Notes: generated by a model not told the origin, from the sequence alone. A DNA stretch of 64,000 nucleotides from Crocinitomicaceae bacterium (GCA_030833845.1 JAURGK010000005.1:36089-100088); one strand, 5' to 3'. Shown: positions 1 to 11,596, counted from the stretch's first letter. Numbers and translations are program-made.

Positions 1-2163
1 ATAACCATTGTAAATACACCCATAAATCGAGGTAATGGTCACATTTAAATCATAGGTGCCTGGTTGAATTATGGTGTGATAGAGGTCGTCTTGGTTGGGG
101 AGTGTATAGGAATCTCCGTTGGAAAATAAATATTGCGTCGTTGCAATTTCTTGACCATTGATAGAGTTGTTATGATGTTGGAAGTCTCCTGGCGTACAAA
201 TTTGATTGTCAACAGCCGTTATTACTGGAATAATTTCATCTGGGAATATGATGGTCATACATTCGGTAACCGTAGGTGAGCCACAAGCTTCACTGAGTGT
301 AACGCAATACACCGTTCCGGAATTGATTGGGTCTACATTGAAGGTGGCTCCATTTCCGATTGCGATGCCATTTTCAGTCCAAGAGAAGTTATATGTACTT
401 GAACCGCCAGCACCAATGGCGCTCAGGTCAATGTTGGCCTCTGAACAAATCATGGTATCTGCAGTCAAGAAGGTAATGTCTAGGGGTTGCGGTTGATTGA
501 TCGTCAAAGAAATGGTTTGAACACAACCATTGGCGTCAGTTACCGTGCAGGTATGAAGGCCTGCGCCTAGATCCAAAGCGGTGGCTGATAAGGAAGCAGA
601 ATTATTCCACGTGTAGCTGTATGGAGCAGTACCTTGGGTGACATCAATGGTTGCTTGGCCATTAGCGATGGTATAACAATCCGCATCAACAACATTGATA
701 GGATTTAAAATCATAGCAGGTACTTCAGCAATGGTCACATAAATGGTATCGGAACATCCTGTGGTATTGGATGCATAGCACCAATAATTACCTGCACTGA
801 GCCCCGTGGCAGTTGCGGTGTTTTGTCCGTTGCTCCACTGATAAGTAATGGTACCAGTGGCCGGGGTAACTACAGCAGTTGCTGATCCGTCTGTACCTCC
901 GGGGCAAGAGACAAGCGTTGTATTTGCCGTGAAAGAAGCTGGGGTGTCTCCAACGACTGCAGTGGCAGTTGACGAACAGCCATTGCCATCGATTTGCGTC
1001 ACTGTATAGGTGCCAGCAAATAAATTGATAGCAGGGTTGCCGACAATGGCACCAGGATTCCATGTGTAGGTGCATGGCGCAGGAGAGCCTACACCGGGCG
1101 TGGCAGTGGCGCTACCAACCCCTTGTGTACAGACATCAGGCAGCACGCTGGTTGTTACCGACGGAGTTGAGCGTGTAATCCAGGTAGTGTCTTGGGTGAT
1201 AGACCCAATACTTGTGCCGCACGCGGCTCCTGAAAGAAAATAACCGGTAGTGCCTGGGGGCACAATATTAACATTTAAAGTACCATTGTTGTATGGAAAA
1301 GTTTGCCCGTTGGTATTTGCCCAAACGAAATTGCTTCCTGGGCTATTGACCATAATGTAGGGAATCTGAGACATGGTATAAGAGGCTGTGTTGGATGGCG
1401 AGGTGGGTAAGAAACGACGTCCATCTTGATTGGCACCCCAAACCGTATTGTTCCTGCCTGGTGTAATGTGTGCGGTAGGCATTGGCATGTTGTTTTCGGA
1501 ACCTTGAATGGCTAGACCACTGTTCCAACCCGCACAGATGGGTTTGTTTCCAATGTGCAATTCGAAGATATTGGATGTCTCGTACAAAACAATGGACATA
1601 TAATTGCATTGCGAAGTACAACTAAACATCATGATGTTTTTGTAGAGCACCACAAACTTGCGGTTAGGAGCCGTTCCAAGTGTTTGGTATTGTATTTGCC
1701 CGCCTAAGGATGGATTGATATCTTGATAGGTGAGCATAATGCTGTTTTTAGCTGCTGCAAATCCGGCATTTGGCAATTGACCTACTCCGGTAAGTGCCCA
1801 AGGGCAGTATCCTCCTGCATTTGATAAATTAAACGAGATTAATCCATTGGATCCAATCACACATTGTGTGTAGGTATTGCCATAAAAACTGAATGAAAAT
1901 CCAATATTGACAACTCCAGACCAAGAATCGTCAGTAAGCGACACGTTCGTTGGTGCATTCAAATACAATCCGGCGGCAGTTCCGGGGGTGGTTCCAGAAT
2001 TGCAATTGTTAATGATGACTGCTTGCCCAGGACACACCGTAGTATCTTCGCCCAAACACAATGTAACTGGGCCCTGTGAGTGGGCAAGGCCCGCAAAAAA
2101 TAGTAACACAAACAATGCCATTGGCTTTGTAAACGTATGTAAGAAAGTATGCTTTGTACTCAT
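1..2163 (-). CDS. SprB-repeat / gliding-motility-associated type surface protein (3' part outside window)
   Basis: An open frame of 721 codons starts at ATG 2163 and runs off the left edge, so the C-terminus is missing. Residues 1-31 look like a Sec signal peptide (KPMALFVLLFFAGLAHSQ). Residues about 35-330 form a Cys-poor beta-rich head with a Phe/Tyr-rich, lectin- or nidogen-like look (VNIGFSFSFYGNTYTQC). From about residue 350 on come imperfect repeats of roughly 80-90 residues with the pattern GSATA...Y.W..G......L.AG.Y.VT..D.NGC, which is the SprB/PKD-like repeat typical of Bacteroidota adhesins. Proteins of this build usually end in a T9SS type B sorting domain, which would lie outside the window. 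Likely role: cell-surface adhesin or gliding-associated filament protein. The start is supported by the signal peptide directly behind it. Confidence 0.85.
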   Translation of the reverse strand, partial: MSTKHTFLHTFTKPMALFVLLFFAGLAHSQGPVTLCLGEDTTVCPGQAVIINNCNSGTTPGTAAGLYLNAPTNVSLTDDSWSGVVNIGFSFSFYGNTYTQCVIGSNGLISFNLSNAGGYCPWALTGVGQLPNAGFAAAKNSIMLTYQDINPSLGGQIQYQTLGTAPNRKFVVLYKNIMMFSCTSQCNYMSIVLYETSNIFELHIGNKPICAGWNSGLAIQGSENNMPMPTAHITPGRNNTVWGANQDGRRFLPTSPSNTASYTMSQIPYIMVNSPGSNFVWANTNGQTFPYNNGTLNVNIVPPGTTGYFLSGAACGTSIGSITQDTTWITRSTPSVTTSVLPDVCTQGVGSATATPGVGSPAPCTYTWNPGAIVGNPAINLFAGTYTVTQIDGNGCSSTATAVVGDTPASFTANTTLVSCPGGTDGSATAVVTPATGTITYQWSNGQNTATATGLSAGNYWCYASNTTGCSDTIYVTIAEVPAMILNPINVVDADCYTIANGQATIDVTQGTAPYSYTWNNSASLSATALDLGAGLHTCTVTDANGCVQTISLTINQPQPLDITFLTADTMICSEANIDLSAIGAGGSSTYNFSWTENGIAIGNGATFNVDPINSGTVYCVTLSEACGSPTVTECMTIIFPDEIIPVITAVDNQICTPGDFQHHNNSINGQEIATTQYLFSNGDSYTLPNQDDLYHTIIQPGTYDLNVTITSIYGCIYNGY

Positions 2164-2297
2164 TATATTTGTAGTTCGTTTTCTCGGTCTATTGCTAAAC
2201 GTATAGCGACAGTTTAAGGTTGCTTTTATAGACGTAAAATTAATTACTTTTTTAGTTCTTGTCAAGGTGTTTATCTTGTATGAAATAAACACGCATA

Positions 2298-2320
2298 ATT
2301 AGTGTCAAAATGACACTAAT
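2298..2320. promoter_or_regulatory. Perfect palindrome upstream of gdhA, candidate operator
   Basis: Two perfect 10-bp arms (ATTAGTGTCA / TGACACTAAT) are separated by AAA. The centre lies about 55 bp upstream of the gdhA -7 box, a distance that would suit an activator site. There is no T-run, so it is not a terminator. The core resembles Crp/Fnr-family half sites (TGTCA-n3-TGACA). Sixteen of 17 bases of its core recur upstream of pdhA at 55324-55340. Confidence 0.5.
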
Positions 2321-2330
2321 AAATTGTTGA

Positions 2331-3755
<1,425 letters not shown>

Positions 3756-3772
3756 AATATCAATTTCTAATT

Positions 3773-3806
3773 AAAGGCCTTTCTATGAGAAGGGCCTTTT
3801 TTATTT
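3773..3806 (+). terminator. gdhA: Rho-independent terminator of gdhA
   Basis: A 12-bp stem (AAAGGCCTTTCT / AGAAGGGCCTTT, one G-U pair) with an ATG loop is followed by TTTATTTTTG. The T-run also supplies the -7 box of the next gene. Confidence 0.85.
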
Positions 3807-3809
3807 TTG
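3802..3809 (+). promoter_or_regulatory. -7 box 3 nt before the start of the small secreted protein
   Basis: TATTTTTG is an exact TAnnTTTG match. Only TAC separates it from ATG 3813, so a transcript would begin at or next to the start codon. The box lies in the T-tract of the gdhA terminator, so chance is possible here. Confidence 0.4.
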
Positions 3810-3812
3810 TAC

Positions 3813-4310
3813 ATGCGCCATTGTTTGTATCTGATCATTTTCATTTTTTTGCAGTCACATCAGCTTTTTAGCCAGTATTCCATTGCTTTAGGCGGCGCCA
3901 TTCACCGTTATGATCAAGTTATTGCCATCAAAGGAATGCGAGCATATTCAACTGTAAATCTTGGATTGGATCTTGGCTTAGGTGTGGAGCGCAGTCTGCA
4001 GGGGGCATTGGCGCCACAATTTGCCGCCTTTTTACAGATTCCATTACTTGCTCAATCTGATCAAAAAGCATCCGCGCTCTTTGGATTTTTAAGGTATCAA
4101 TTTGATTTTCAGCAATCGGCAATTTTAGATACTTATCATGGGTTTTACCCTGGTTTGGGTTGCGCCCTGGGCAAGAATAAACAATTAGCATTCCAATTTT
4201 CTGTGGGTCTTGTATTGGAAAAAATATATGGCGCAGGATCAGCAGTACCTCAGGGCATTTACTTTTTGAATCCACAATTGCAATGTATGTATCAACTCTG
4301 GAAAAAGTAG
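3813..4310 (+). CDS. Small secreted protein, function unknown
   Basis: 165 residues. Residues 1-20 form a signal peptide (MRHCLYLIIFIFLQSHQLFS) with cleavage probably before QYSIALGG. The mature part has alternating hydrophobic residues and many Gly and aromatics (NLGLDLGLGVERSL, FYPGLGCALG), which suggests a small outer-membrane beta-barrel or a periplasmic beta-protein. I recognise no family. ATG 3813 is preferred over TTG 3807, which lies inside a -7 box. The following GDPD lipoprotein starts 1 nt after its stop, so both are envelope proteins made from one transcript. Confidence 0.75.
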   Translation: MRHCLYLIIFIFLQSHQLFSQYSIALGGAIHRYDQVIAIKGMRAYSTVNLGLDLGLGVERSLQGALAPQFAAFLQIPLLAQSDQKASALFGFLRYQFDFQQSAILDTYHGFYPGLGCALGKNKQLAFQFSVGLVLEKIYGAGSAVPQGIYFLNPQLQCMYQLWKK

Positions 4311-4311
4311 C

Positions 4312-5127
4312 GTGAGAAATTTGAATCTATCTATAATAAAATCTTTTGTTCTTTATGCGCTTATCATGAGTGGCTTCATCTCTTGTAATAAGCAAGAAAG
4401 TTATCCAGAAGTCAAGGTTTTTGGTCATGCGGGTATGGGGATGGACATAGGGATGAGTGTTTTTCACGACAATTCCCTTGAGGCCATCCAATTGGCTTTG
4501 TCTTTGCCTGGCATAGATGGTGTTGAGGTGGATGTGCGGATGAGCGCCGATGGCACACTTTGGTTGTATCATGAAAATCTATTGGAAACACACACAGATG
4601 GTGTAGGCTGTATTTTTGAATCCACAGATCAGGTGCTTTCAAAAGTCAGATACAAAACATTGCATAAGGAAAATTTGGCTCGGCTCGAACAAGTTTTACC
4701 ATTTCTTGGAAGCCATACGCTTATTTTAGATCTAAAGCACTGGAATAGCTGCACTAGTGGATACGTAGATATGCAGCGCTTTAAGCAGGCTATTGATGCC
4801 ATTGATCAAAAATATAGGGCACAACTTATTTTAGACTCATCTAATCCGAATTGGATGGCCGACTTGGTCGAAGATTACAAAGTAGTGTTTTCTACAACGA
4901 GTTTTGAGGAAGGATTGTTGCAATTAGAAAAAGTACCTCAAATCAGTGGCCTGATGCTGCGTAGTCAGGATATTTCTTCACAACAAATAGAACAACTAAA
5001 AAATCTGGGTAAGGAGTGTTTTTTGTTTGAGATGCGTTCTAGTAAAAAACAAAGGGCAACACTTCAAAAGCTGCCCTATGCGATTTTAGCAGATGATCCA
5101 CGTGGTGCGCTGGTCATCAGAGATTGA
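4312..5127 (+). CDS. Glycerophosphodiester phosphodiesterase family lipoprotein
   Basis: 271 residues starting with GTG, 1 nt after the preceding stop codon. The N-terminus ends in a lipobox (MSGFISC, Cys about residue 25), so the protein should be membrane-anchored. The GDPD TIM-barrel signature follows: GHAGMG in place of the usual HRG, NSLEAIQLAL, and GVEVDVRMSADGTLWLYHE with the metal-binding Glu and Asp and the catalytic His. These enzymes hydrolyse glycerophosphodiesters to glycerol-3-phosphate and an alcohol. The usual HRG arginine is replaced by Ala (HAG), so activity or substrate may differ. The stop abuts that of the convergent gcvT with no base between. Confidence 0.85.
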   Translation: MRNLNLSIIKSFVLYALIMSGFISCNKQESYPEVKVFGHAGMGMDIGMSVFHDNSLEAIQLALSLPGIDGVEVDVRMSADGTLWLYHENLLETHTDGVGCIFESTDQVLSKVRYKTLHKENLARLEQVLPFLGSHTLILDLKHWNSCTSGYVDMQRFKQAIDAIDQKYRAQLILDSSNPNWMADLVEDYKVVFSTTSFEEGLLQLEKVPQISGLMLRSQDISSQQIEQLKNLGKECFLFEMRSSKKQRATLQKLPYAILADDPRGALVIRD

Positions 5128-6210
5128 TTATTTTTTGTAGAAAGGTAGCTTCACCACCTTGGCCTTGATACCTTTGTCGCGTATCGAAATAAAAATTTCT
5201 GTGTCAAGTGCAGCATGATCGATCTGCACATACCCCAAACCTATTCCTATTTTTAAGCTCGGTGACATTGTTCCGGAGGTTACTTTTCCAATTTGATGTC
5301 CTGCCTGATCTACAATTGGGTAGTCGTGGCGAGGAATACCGCGATCTAACATTTCAAAGGCAATGAGTTTGCGTGTTAAGCCCGTTTCTTTTTGGTTTTT
5401 AAGAAAATCAGCATCGATAAAATCCTTGGTGAATTTCGTGATCCAGCCTAAGCCAGCTTCTAGCGGAGAGCTATTGTCATCGATGTCGTTTCCATAGAGA
5501 CAGAATCCCATTTCAAGTCTGAGAGTGTCTCTTGCAGCCAAACCTATAGGTTTGATTTTGAAGCTTTCCCCTGCTTGAAAAACAGCATTCCAAAGTTTTT
5601 CGGCATGCTCGTTCTTTACATATACTTCGAACCCACCAGAGCCGGTGTAACCGGTTGCCGATACCATCACGTTCTCAATACCGGCAAATGTGCCGTATTG
5701 AAAAGTGTAGTAGGTCATGTTGCTTAAATCAATGTCTGTGAGGCTCTGCATGGCTTTTGCTGCCATGGGGCCTTGAATGGCAAGCAAGGAGTATTGATCC
5801 GAAAGGTTTTGCATTTCCACTCCCAAATCGTTGTGGCTAACTATCCAATCCCAATCCTTTTCAATATTGGAGGCATTTACCACAATAAAGTAGGTTTCTG
5901 CGTCAACGCGGTAAATGATCAAATCGTCAATGATGCCTCCTTTACCGTTGGGCATGCAGCTGTATTGAGCTTTGCCGTCAAAAAGTAAGGCTGCGTCGTT
6001 GGTACAAACTTTTTGAATTAGGGCTAGTGCTTGTGGTCCTTTAAGTAAAAACTCACCCATATGAGATACATCAAAAACACCAACGCCTGTGCGCACAGTT
6101 TCGTGTTCAGCGTTGACGCCTTCGTATTGAACGGGCATATTGTATCCGGCGAAAGGCACCATTTTAGCGCCAAGAGCTTCGTGTAGATGGGTAAGGGCAG
6201 TATTTTTCAT
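5128..6210 (-). CDS. gcvT: Aminomethyltransferase, glycine cleavage system T protein
   Basis: 360 residues, the family's usual length. It transfers the methylene group from the aminomethyl-lipoyl H protein to tetrahydrofolate and releases ammonia. Visible family segments: [41 protein letters not shown] and [20 protein letters not shown], which holds the folate-contacting Asp and Arg. ATG 6210 lies 1 nt after the efp stop; the longer frame from GTG 6225 overlaps efp and is not needed. It is likely co-transcribed with efp. Confidence 0.96.
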   Translation of the reverse strand: MKNTALTHLHEALGAKMVPFAGYNMPVQYEGVNAEHETVRTGVGVFDVSHMGEFLLKGPQALALIQKVCTNDAALLFDGKAQYSCMPNGKGGIIDDLIIYRVDAETYFIVVNASNIEKDWDWIVSHNDLGVEMQNLSDQYSLLAIQGPMAAKAMQSLTDIDLSNMTYYTFQYGTFAGIENVMVSATGYTGSGGFEVYVKNEHAEKLWNAVFQAGESFKIKPIGLAARDTLRLEMGFCLYGNDIDDNSSPLEAGLGWITKFTKDFIDADFLKNQKETGLTRKLIAFEMLDRGIPRHDYPIVDQAGHQIGKVTSGTMSPSLKIGIGLGYVQIDHAALDTEIFISIRDKGIKAKVVKLPFYKK

Positions 6211-6211
6211 C

Positions 6212-6778
6212 TTATCCTTTGACACGTTCTACGTACACACCTGTTCGCGTATCAATTTTGATTACCTCGCCATTGTCAATAAACAATGGTACCCTAACCT
6301 CTGCTCCTGTCGCAATAGTGGCAGGTTTCATTGAGTTGGTGGCTGTATCACCTTTCACTCCCGGTTCAGTATAAGTTACTTCAGATATGATGTACATCGG
6401 TAGTTCTACCACAAGAGGCATTTCTTCTTCGGCATGATAGAGAATATTAACAGTCATACCCTCTTGCAAAAATCCTGGTTTTTCAACCATCTTCAATGGA
6501 ATTTCAACTTGTTCAAAAGTTTCATTATTCATGAAGATATACCCCTCCGCTTCTTGGTAAAGGTATTGATATTCACGATTTTCAATACGTACAGGCTCAA
6601 TTTTATGACCTGCAGAAAAGGTGTGATCAAGAACCTTTCCGGATTCAATTTGACGCATTTTAGTGCGCACAAATGCCGGTCCCTTTCCAGGTTTGACGTG
6701 TTGAAATTCAATAATTTGAAAAAGTTTTTCGTTGTGCTTAATGCACAATCCGTTTCGGATATCTGCAGTAGTTGCCAT
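6212..6778 (-). CDS. efp: Translation elongation factor P
   Basis: 188 residues, full length. EF-P enters ribosomes stalled at polyproline and stimulates peptide bond formation. Domain I carries [16 protein letters not shown] with the Lys of PGKG (about residue 32), the site that is modified in many bacteria; no modification genes are seen in this window. Domains II and III follow ([34 protein letters not shown]). It has its own promoter at 6800-6829 and leads into gcvT. Confidence 0.97.
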   Translation of the reverse strand: MATTADIRNGLCIKHNEKLFQIIEFQHVKPGKGPAFVRTKMRQIESGKVLDHTFSAGHKIEPVRIENREYQYLYQEAEGYIFMNNETFEQVEIPLKMVEKPGFLQEGMTVNILYHAEEEMPLVVELPMYIISEVTYTEPGVKGDTATNSMKPATIATGAEVRVPLFIDNGEVIKIDTRTGVYVERVKG

Positions 6779-6799
6779 AATTCTGAATCAATTTGTGCG

Positions 6800-6829
6800 C
6801 AAATATAGCCGAAATCCTATTGTTATCAA
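6800..6829 (-). promoter_or_regulatory. efp: efp promoter with both -33 and -7 elements
   Basis: On the minus strand TTG (6829-6827), a 19-nt spacer and TATATTTG (6807-6800) fit the Bacteroidota consensus TTG-N17-20-TAnnTTTG. The leader to ATG 6778 is about 20 nt. This is the best complete promoter in the window. Confidence 0.8.
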
Positions 6830-6884
6830 CACATTTAGTTTATAATTTCTCTAGGCACTGTGTGTCGTGAGGCGCTAGGTTTGT

Positions 6885-6892
6885 TATTTTTG
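6885..6892 (+). promoter_or_regulatory. parE: -7 box of parE
   Basis: TATTTTTG, an exact TAnnTTTG, lies 25 nt before ATG 6918. Confidence 0.6.
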
Positions 6893-6917
6893 TTTGTTCC
6901 AAAATTTTTTGTGCTAC

Positions 6918-8810
6918 ATGGCTGAAAATCAATATACCGAAGACAATATCCGTTCCTTAGATTGGAAGGAACACATCCGTTTGCGTCCAGGAATGTACAT
7001 TGGAAAGCTTGGCGATGGTGCTGCGGCCGATGACGGCATCTACATATTGGTCAAAGAGGTCGTTGACAACTGCATAGATGAATTTGTCATGGGCAACGGA
7101 AAGAAGGTTGACATCAAAGTCAAGGATGGCAAGGTAGAAATTAGAGATTACGGCCGTGGGATTCCGCTAGGCAAAGTCGTGGAGGTCGTATCTAAGATGA
7201 ATACCGGCGGAAAATACGACTCAAAAGCTTTCAAAAAATCTGTCGGATTGAATGGGGTAGGGACAAAAGCAGTCAATGCGCTATCTTCATTATTTACCGT
7301 GTATGCAGTGCGCGATGGGGAGAAGAAAACAGCGGTATTTGAACGCGGCGAACTCTTATCTGAAACGCCCATTGAAAAGACTGACGAAGCAAACGGTACT
7401 TTTGTAAGTTTTATCCCCGATGATAGCATCTTTAAAAAGTATGCCTTCAAAACGGCCTACTTGGATAAAATGATGTGGAACTATTGTTACCTCAACCGTG
7501 GGCTCTCCATCTATTTTAACGGTGAAAAATACAATTCTAAGGATGGGCTCAAGGATTTGCTTGAAAACAACATGGATGGCGATCCACTTTATCCGATCAT
7601 CCATCTCGAGGACGAAGACATTGAGGTGGCCTTTACTCATGGCCGCACTTATGGCGAAGATTACTACTCTTTTGTCAATGGCCAACATACCACCCAAGGA
7701 GGCACACATCAAAGTGCATTTCGCGAATCTGTAGCTAAAGTTATCCGCGATTTTTACAATAAAAACTATGAAGCCTCAGACATCAGGCAGTCTATTGTTG
7801 CGGCGGTTGCTGTCAAAGTCATTGAGCCTGTATTTGAATCCCAGACCAAAACCAAATTGGGTTCTCAAGAGATTGAACCAGGGGGCAAATCGATGCGCGC
7901 TTTTGTGAATGATTTTCTCAAAGATAAACTCGATAATTTTCTCCATAAAAACCCCGAGGTTGCCGAAATCATTGAAAAGAAAATTAAGCAGTCAGAGCGC
8001 GAACGCAAAGATTTGGCCGGCATACGCAAGTTGGCCCGAGACCGCTCCAAAAAGGCGAGTTTGCACAACAAAAAACTGCGCGACTGCCGTACGCACCTCA
8101 CGGATTTAAAAGATGAGCGTCGTGAAGATACAACGCTCTTTATCACCGAAGGAGATTCGGCCAGTGGATCCATTACCAAGTCAAGGGATGTCAATACACA
8201 AGCTGTCTTTTCTTTGCGTGGAAAACCACTGAATTGTTACGGCCTGACCAAAAAGGTGGTTTATGAAAACGAAGAGTTCAATCTCATTCAAGCCGCTCTT
8301 GACATCGAAGAAGACATGGACAATTTGCGCTACAATAGAATTGTCATTGCTACCGATGCCGATGTAGATGGCATGCACATCCGTATGCTATTGCTCACTT
8401 TCTTTTTGCAGTTTTTTCCCGACTTAGTGAAAAGAAACCATGTTTATGTACTACAAACGCCATTGTTTAGGGTTCGAAATAAAAAGAAGACTATTTATTG
8501 CTATTCTGAAGATGAGCGTAGGGCAGCTATGCTTGAATTGGGAAAAAATCCTGAGATCACTCGCTTCAAAGGGCTAGGCGAGATTTCCCCTGATGAATTT
8601 ATCCATTTTATCGGCGAAGACATACGCCTTGAGCCGGTAATACTCACCAAAGATGCGTCCATAGACTCTATTTTATCCTATTTCATGGGTAAAAACACAC
8701 CTGAAAGGCAAGACTTTATTATCGACAACTTACGTGTAGAGAAGGATTTGCCAGAGGAAATGAGCGCAGCCAATCAAGAAGAAACATCCACCACTGAACT
8801 CGCATCCTAA
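6918..8810 (+). CDS. parE: DNA topoisomerase IV subunit B (GyrB/ParE family)
   Basis: 630 residues. The GHKL ATPase domain shows [20 protein letters not shown] and the [16 protein letters not shown] loop. The TOPRIM domain shows [13 protein letters not shown] and [19 protein letters not shown], with Glu and the DxD metal ligands. It lacks the large GyrB insertion. Together with ParC it would decatenate daughter chromosomes. ATG 6918 is chosen because the frame opening at TTG 6894 begins just behind the -7 box and [10 protein letters not shown] is a plausible N-terminus. ParC follows after 2 nt, so the two subunits are co-translated. GyrB itself is not in the window, and the ParE assignment rests on this pairing and length. 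Confidence 0.93.
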   Translation: MAENQYTEDNIRSLDWKEHIRLRPGMYIGKLGDGAAADDGIYILVKEVVDNCIDEFVMGNGKKVDIKVKDGKVEIRDYGRGIPLGKVVEVVSKMNTGGKYDSKAFKKSVGLNGVGTKAVNALSSLFTVYAVRDGEKKTAVFERGELLSETPIEKTDEANGTFVSFIPDDSIFKKYAFKTAYLDKMMWNYCYLNRGLSIYFNGEKYNSKDGLKDLLENNMDGDPLYPIIHLEDEDIEVAFTHGRTYGEDYYSFVNGQHTTQGGTHQSAFRESVAKVIRDFYNKNYEASDIRQSIVAAVAVKVIEPVFESQTKTKLGSQEIEPGGKSMRAFVNDFLKDKLDNFLHKNPEVAEIIEKKIKQSERERKDLAGIRKLARDRSKKASLHNKKLRDCRTHLTDLKDERREDTTLFITEGDSASGSITKSRDVNTQAVFSLRGKPLNCYGLTKKVVYENEEFNLIQAALDIEEDMDNLRYNRIVIATDADVDGMHIRMLLLTFFLQFFPDLVKRNHVYVLQTPLFRVRNKKKTIYCYSEDERRAAMLELGKNPEITRFKGLGEISPDEFIHFIGEDIRLEPVILTKDASIDSILSYFMGKNTPERQDFIIDNLRVEKDLPEEMSAANQEETSTTELAS

Positions 8811-8812
8811 AC

Positions 8813-11515
8813 ATGGCAGAAGACGAATTTGAAGACCAACAATTAGAAGGACAGGAGCACAACCCCTTTGAAAAACAACATCTTGACGACAAGATCGTTC
8901 CGCTCAATGGGCTATATCAGAATTGGTTCTTGGATTATGCAAGCTATGTTATTCTAGAACGTGCCGTACCGAGTTTATACGATGGGCTCAAGCCTGTGCA
9001 ACGTCGTATTTTGCATTCCATGCGTGAAATGGAAGATGGTCGTTACAATAAAGTAGCGAATATCATTGGTAATACCATGAAGTATCACCCGCATGGCGAT
9101 GCGTCCATCGGAGATGCCTTAGTGCAAATTGGACAAAAGGACTTGCTTGTTGACTGTCAGGGAAACTGGGGCAATACCTTAACTGGAGACGGTGCTGCGG
9201 CTCCGCGCTACATTGAAGCCAGGTTATCAAAATTTGCCTTGCATGTTGCCTTTAATCCAAAGACTACCAATTGGTTGGCTTCTTATGACGGCCGAAACAA
9301 GGAGCCACAGCAATTGCCTATGAAATTTCCTTTGCTTTTGGCACAAGGAGCGGAAGGCATTGCCGTTGGTATGGCCTGTAAATTTTTGCCGCACAATTTT
9401 ATTGAGCTCATCGATCAATCGATCAATCACCTTAGGGGTAAAAAAGTGGAGATTTTACCAGATTTCCCCAATGGTGGAATGGCTGATTTTTCTGGCTACA
9501 ACGATGGTTTAAGAGGGGGACGGGTGCGCATTCGTGCTAAAATTAGAAAGGTTGACAACAAAACCCTCATTATCAATGAGATACCCTATGGCACCACCAC
9601 CACTTCACTCATTGAATCTGTTATAAAAGCCAATGACAAGGGAAAGATTAAGATTAAAAAAATAGAAGACAATACCTCTTCAGAAGCTGAAATTATTGTT
9701 CACTTAGCCCCAGGGGTGTCTCCGGATAAAACCATTGATGCGCTCTATGCCTTTACTGATTGTGAAGTTTCTGTATCTCCAAATTCTTCGATCATTGATG
9801 GTGAAAAACCCCGCTTTCTTGGTGTTTCGGAAATTCTAAAAATCAACACCGATCATACTGCTGCACTGCTCAAACTCGAACTAGAGATCAAACTCGATGA
9901 ACTTGAACGACAGTGGCATTTCTCTACTTTAGAGAAGCTTTTCATCAACAATGAAATGTACATTGATTTCAAGCTCTACAGTGATCGCGAAACTCTTTAT
10001 GCCTATTTGTACGATAGGTTCAAACCTTTTAAGAAGCAACTCTTAAGAGAAATTCAAGACGAAGACCTGCACAAACTCACGCAGATTCCAATGATTCGCA
10101 TTACGCGTTTCGATGCCGATAAGGCAGATGAAGCACTCTTAAAAATTGAAGAAGAAATTCAACAAGTGAAGCATCACTTGGCCAATCTAGTGGAGTTTGC
10201 TATTGAATATTACAAGGATCTCAAAAAACGTTTTGGGGCGGGTCGAGAGCGCAAAACCGAAATCAAAACTTTTGATACCATATCGGCAACCAAAGTAATT
10301 ATTGCCAACCGTAAACTTTATGTAGACTACGAAGAAGGATTTATAGGATACGGGCTTAAAAAAAATGAAGCCATTTGTGATTGTTCGGAAATTGACGACG
10401 TCATTTGTTTTTTCTCGAGTGGAAAAATGATGGTCACAAAGATTGCCGATAAAAAATTCATTGGCAAAGGGCTCATATACGCCAATGTTTGGAAGAAGGG
10501 TGACACACGCACCATTTACCACCTTATCTATCAAGATGGAACAGGTGGAGCCACCATGATGAAGCGATTCTATGTGAATTCTATTACCCGCGACACCGAA
10601 TACGACCTCACTAAAGGCACCAAAGGCACCAAAATGCTTTACTTCAGTGTGCATCCGAACGGAGAACGCGAGGTGGTCAGTGTGATGCTCAGACCGCGTC
10701 CGCACCTCAAGCGCTTAAGATTCGATATTGATTTGGGTGCTTTGCTGATCAAAGGCCGCAATTCGGCAGGCAATCGAGTGACCAAAGAGATCATCCAGAA
10801 AATTGTTCAAAAAGAGGTAGGTGGTTCTACACTTGCGGCGCGTAAAATTTGGTACGATACCGTGGTGGGTAGGCTCAATGATGAAGGCCGAGGAAAGTTT
10901 TTAGGATCGTTCAAAGGGGATGATAAAATTCTGACCTTATACAAAAATGGCGATTATCGTTTGAGCAGTTTTGATTTGGCTACCCATTTCGATGAAGACA
11001 TGATGCACATTGAAAAATGGATCCCCGACAGACCAATTTCGGCTGTTTACTATGATGCTGAGAAAGAATTGCATTACGTCAAACGCTTCGTTTGTGAGGT
11101 GACCCAAGACAAAAGAGTTGGTTTCATTTCAGAAGCTCCAGGCTCTTATCTGGATTTGGTATCAACAGCATACAGGCCCGAGGCGAGAATTATTTTCAAT
11201 AAGTTACTCAAAGAAACCAAGAATCTTCCAGACCAAGTTTTGAACCTTGCAGATCTCATTGAAGTCAAAGGCATGAAGGCCCAGGGCAATCAAATGACCA
11301 AACTCAAAGTCAAAGAAATTATCCTCACACATCCCATCGACGAAAGCCCTGAACCTTGGCCCAATTTAGTTCAAGATGATGCCACCATTTCCGATGAGGC
11401 CGCAGTGGATGATGCACAGCTAACAACCATGGAATGGGATCTTTCTAAAAATGACGAAGGCAATCCGGATCAAATTCCACTTTTTGATACCGATACCGAT
11501 ACCGATACCCAGTAA
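8813..11515 (+). CDS. parC: DNA topoisomerase IV subunit A (GyrA/ParC family)
   Basis: 900 residues, longer than E. coli ParC (752) but in the range I know from Bacteroidota. The breakage-reunion domain shows GLKPVQRRILHSM, the DNA-binding helix HPHGDASIGDALV, and the catalytic Tyr133 in APRYIEARL. A long coiled coil (about residues 345-475) and a beta-pinwheel C-terminal domain follow. No GyrA box (QRRGGKG) is seen, which fits ParC. The acidic tail ends in DTDTDTDTQ, encoded by four GATACC units at 11486-11509. Confidence 0.94.
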   Translation: MAEDEFEDQQLEGQEHNPFEKQHLDDKIVPLNGLYQNWFLDYASYVILERAVPSLYDGLKPVQRRILHSMREMEDGRYNKVANIIGNTMKYHPHGDASIGDALVQIGQKDLLVDCQGNWGNTLTGDGAAAPRYIEARLSKFALHVAFNPKTTNWLASYDGRNKEPQQLPMKFPLLLAQGAEGIAVGMACKFLPHNFIELIDQSINHLRGKKVEILPDFPNGGMADFSGYNDGLRGGRVRIRAKIRKVDNKTLIINEIPYGTTTTSLIESVIKANDKGKIKIKKIEDNTSSEAEIIVHLAPGVSPDKTIDALYAFTDCEVSVSPNSSIIDGEKPRFLGVSEILKINTDHTAALLKLELEIKLDELERQWHFSTLEKLFINNEMYIDFKLYSDRETLYAYLYDRFKPFKKQLLREIQDEDLHKLTQIPMIRITRFDADKADEALLKIEEEIQQVKHHLANLVEFAIEYYKDLKKRFGAGRERKTEIKTFDTISATKVIIANRKLYVDYEEGFIGYGLKKNEAICDCSEIDDVICFFSSGKMMVTKIADKKFIGKGLIYANVWKKGDTRTIYHLIYQDGTGGATMMKRFYVNSITRDTEYDLTKGTKGTKMLYFSVHPNGEREVVSVMLRPRPHLKRLRFDIDLGALLIKGRNSAGNRVTKEIIQKIVQKEVGGSTLAARKIWYDTVVGRLNDEGRGKFLGSFKGDDKILTLYKNGDYRLSSFDLATHFDEDMMHIEKWIPDRPISAVYYDAEKELHYVKRFVCEVTQDKRVGFISEAPGSYLDLVSTAYRPEARIIFNKLLKETKNLPDQVLNLADLIEVKGMKAQGNQMTKLKVKEIILTHPIDESPEPWPNLVQDDATISDEAAVDDAQLTTMEWDLSKNDEGNPDQIPLFDTDTDTDTQ
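11486..11509 (+). repeat. Tandem GATACC hexanucleotide repeat (4 copies) in the parC tail
   Basis: Four perfect GATACC copies encode alternating Asp-Thr at the very C-terminus of ParC. Unit changes would stay in frame. Confidence 0.9.
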
Positions 11516-11567
11516 TAGGGGTCGAAATAAATGAGCAAGATCATTTTTTTTCACCTTAGGCTTTGCT

Positions 11568-11575
11568 TATTTTTG
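11568..11575 (+). promoter_or_regulatory. -7 box before the membrane protein gene
   Basis: TATTTTTG, exact TAnnTTTG, 21 nt before ATG 11597. Confidence 0.55.
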
Positions 11576-11596
11576 TAAGAAACAAAACAGAGACAA

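Noticed and set aside
206..2206. Plus-strand open frames (206-496, 1907-2206) at the left end
   Set aside because: They lie antisense to the continuous 721-codon adhesin frame and have no recognisable content.
7148..8378. Several minus-strand frames inside parE
   Set aside because: Shadows of a well-conserved gene; no signal of their own.
10187..10705. 172-codon minus-strand frame within parC
   Set aside because: Antisense to conserved ParC; composition follows from the parC codons.
11516..11560. Terminator after parC (ATGA...TCAT then T8)
   Set aside because: The stem is only about 4 bp, too weak to call.
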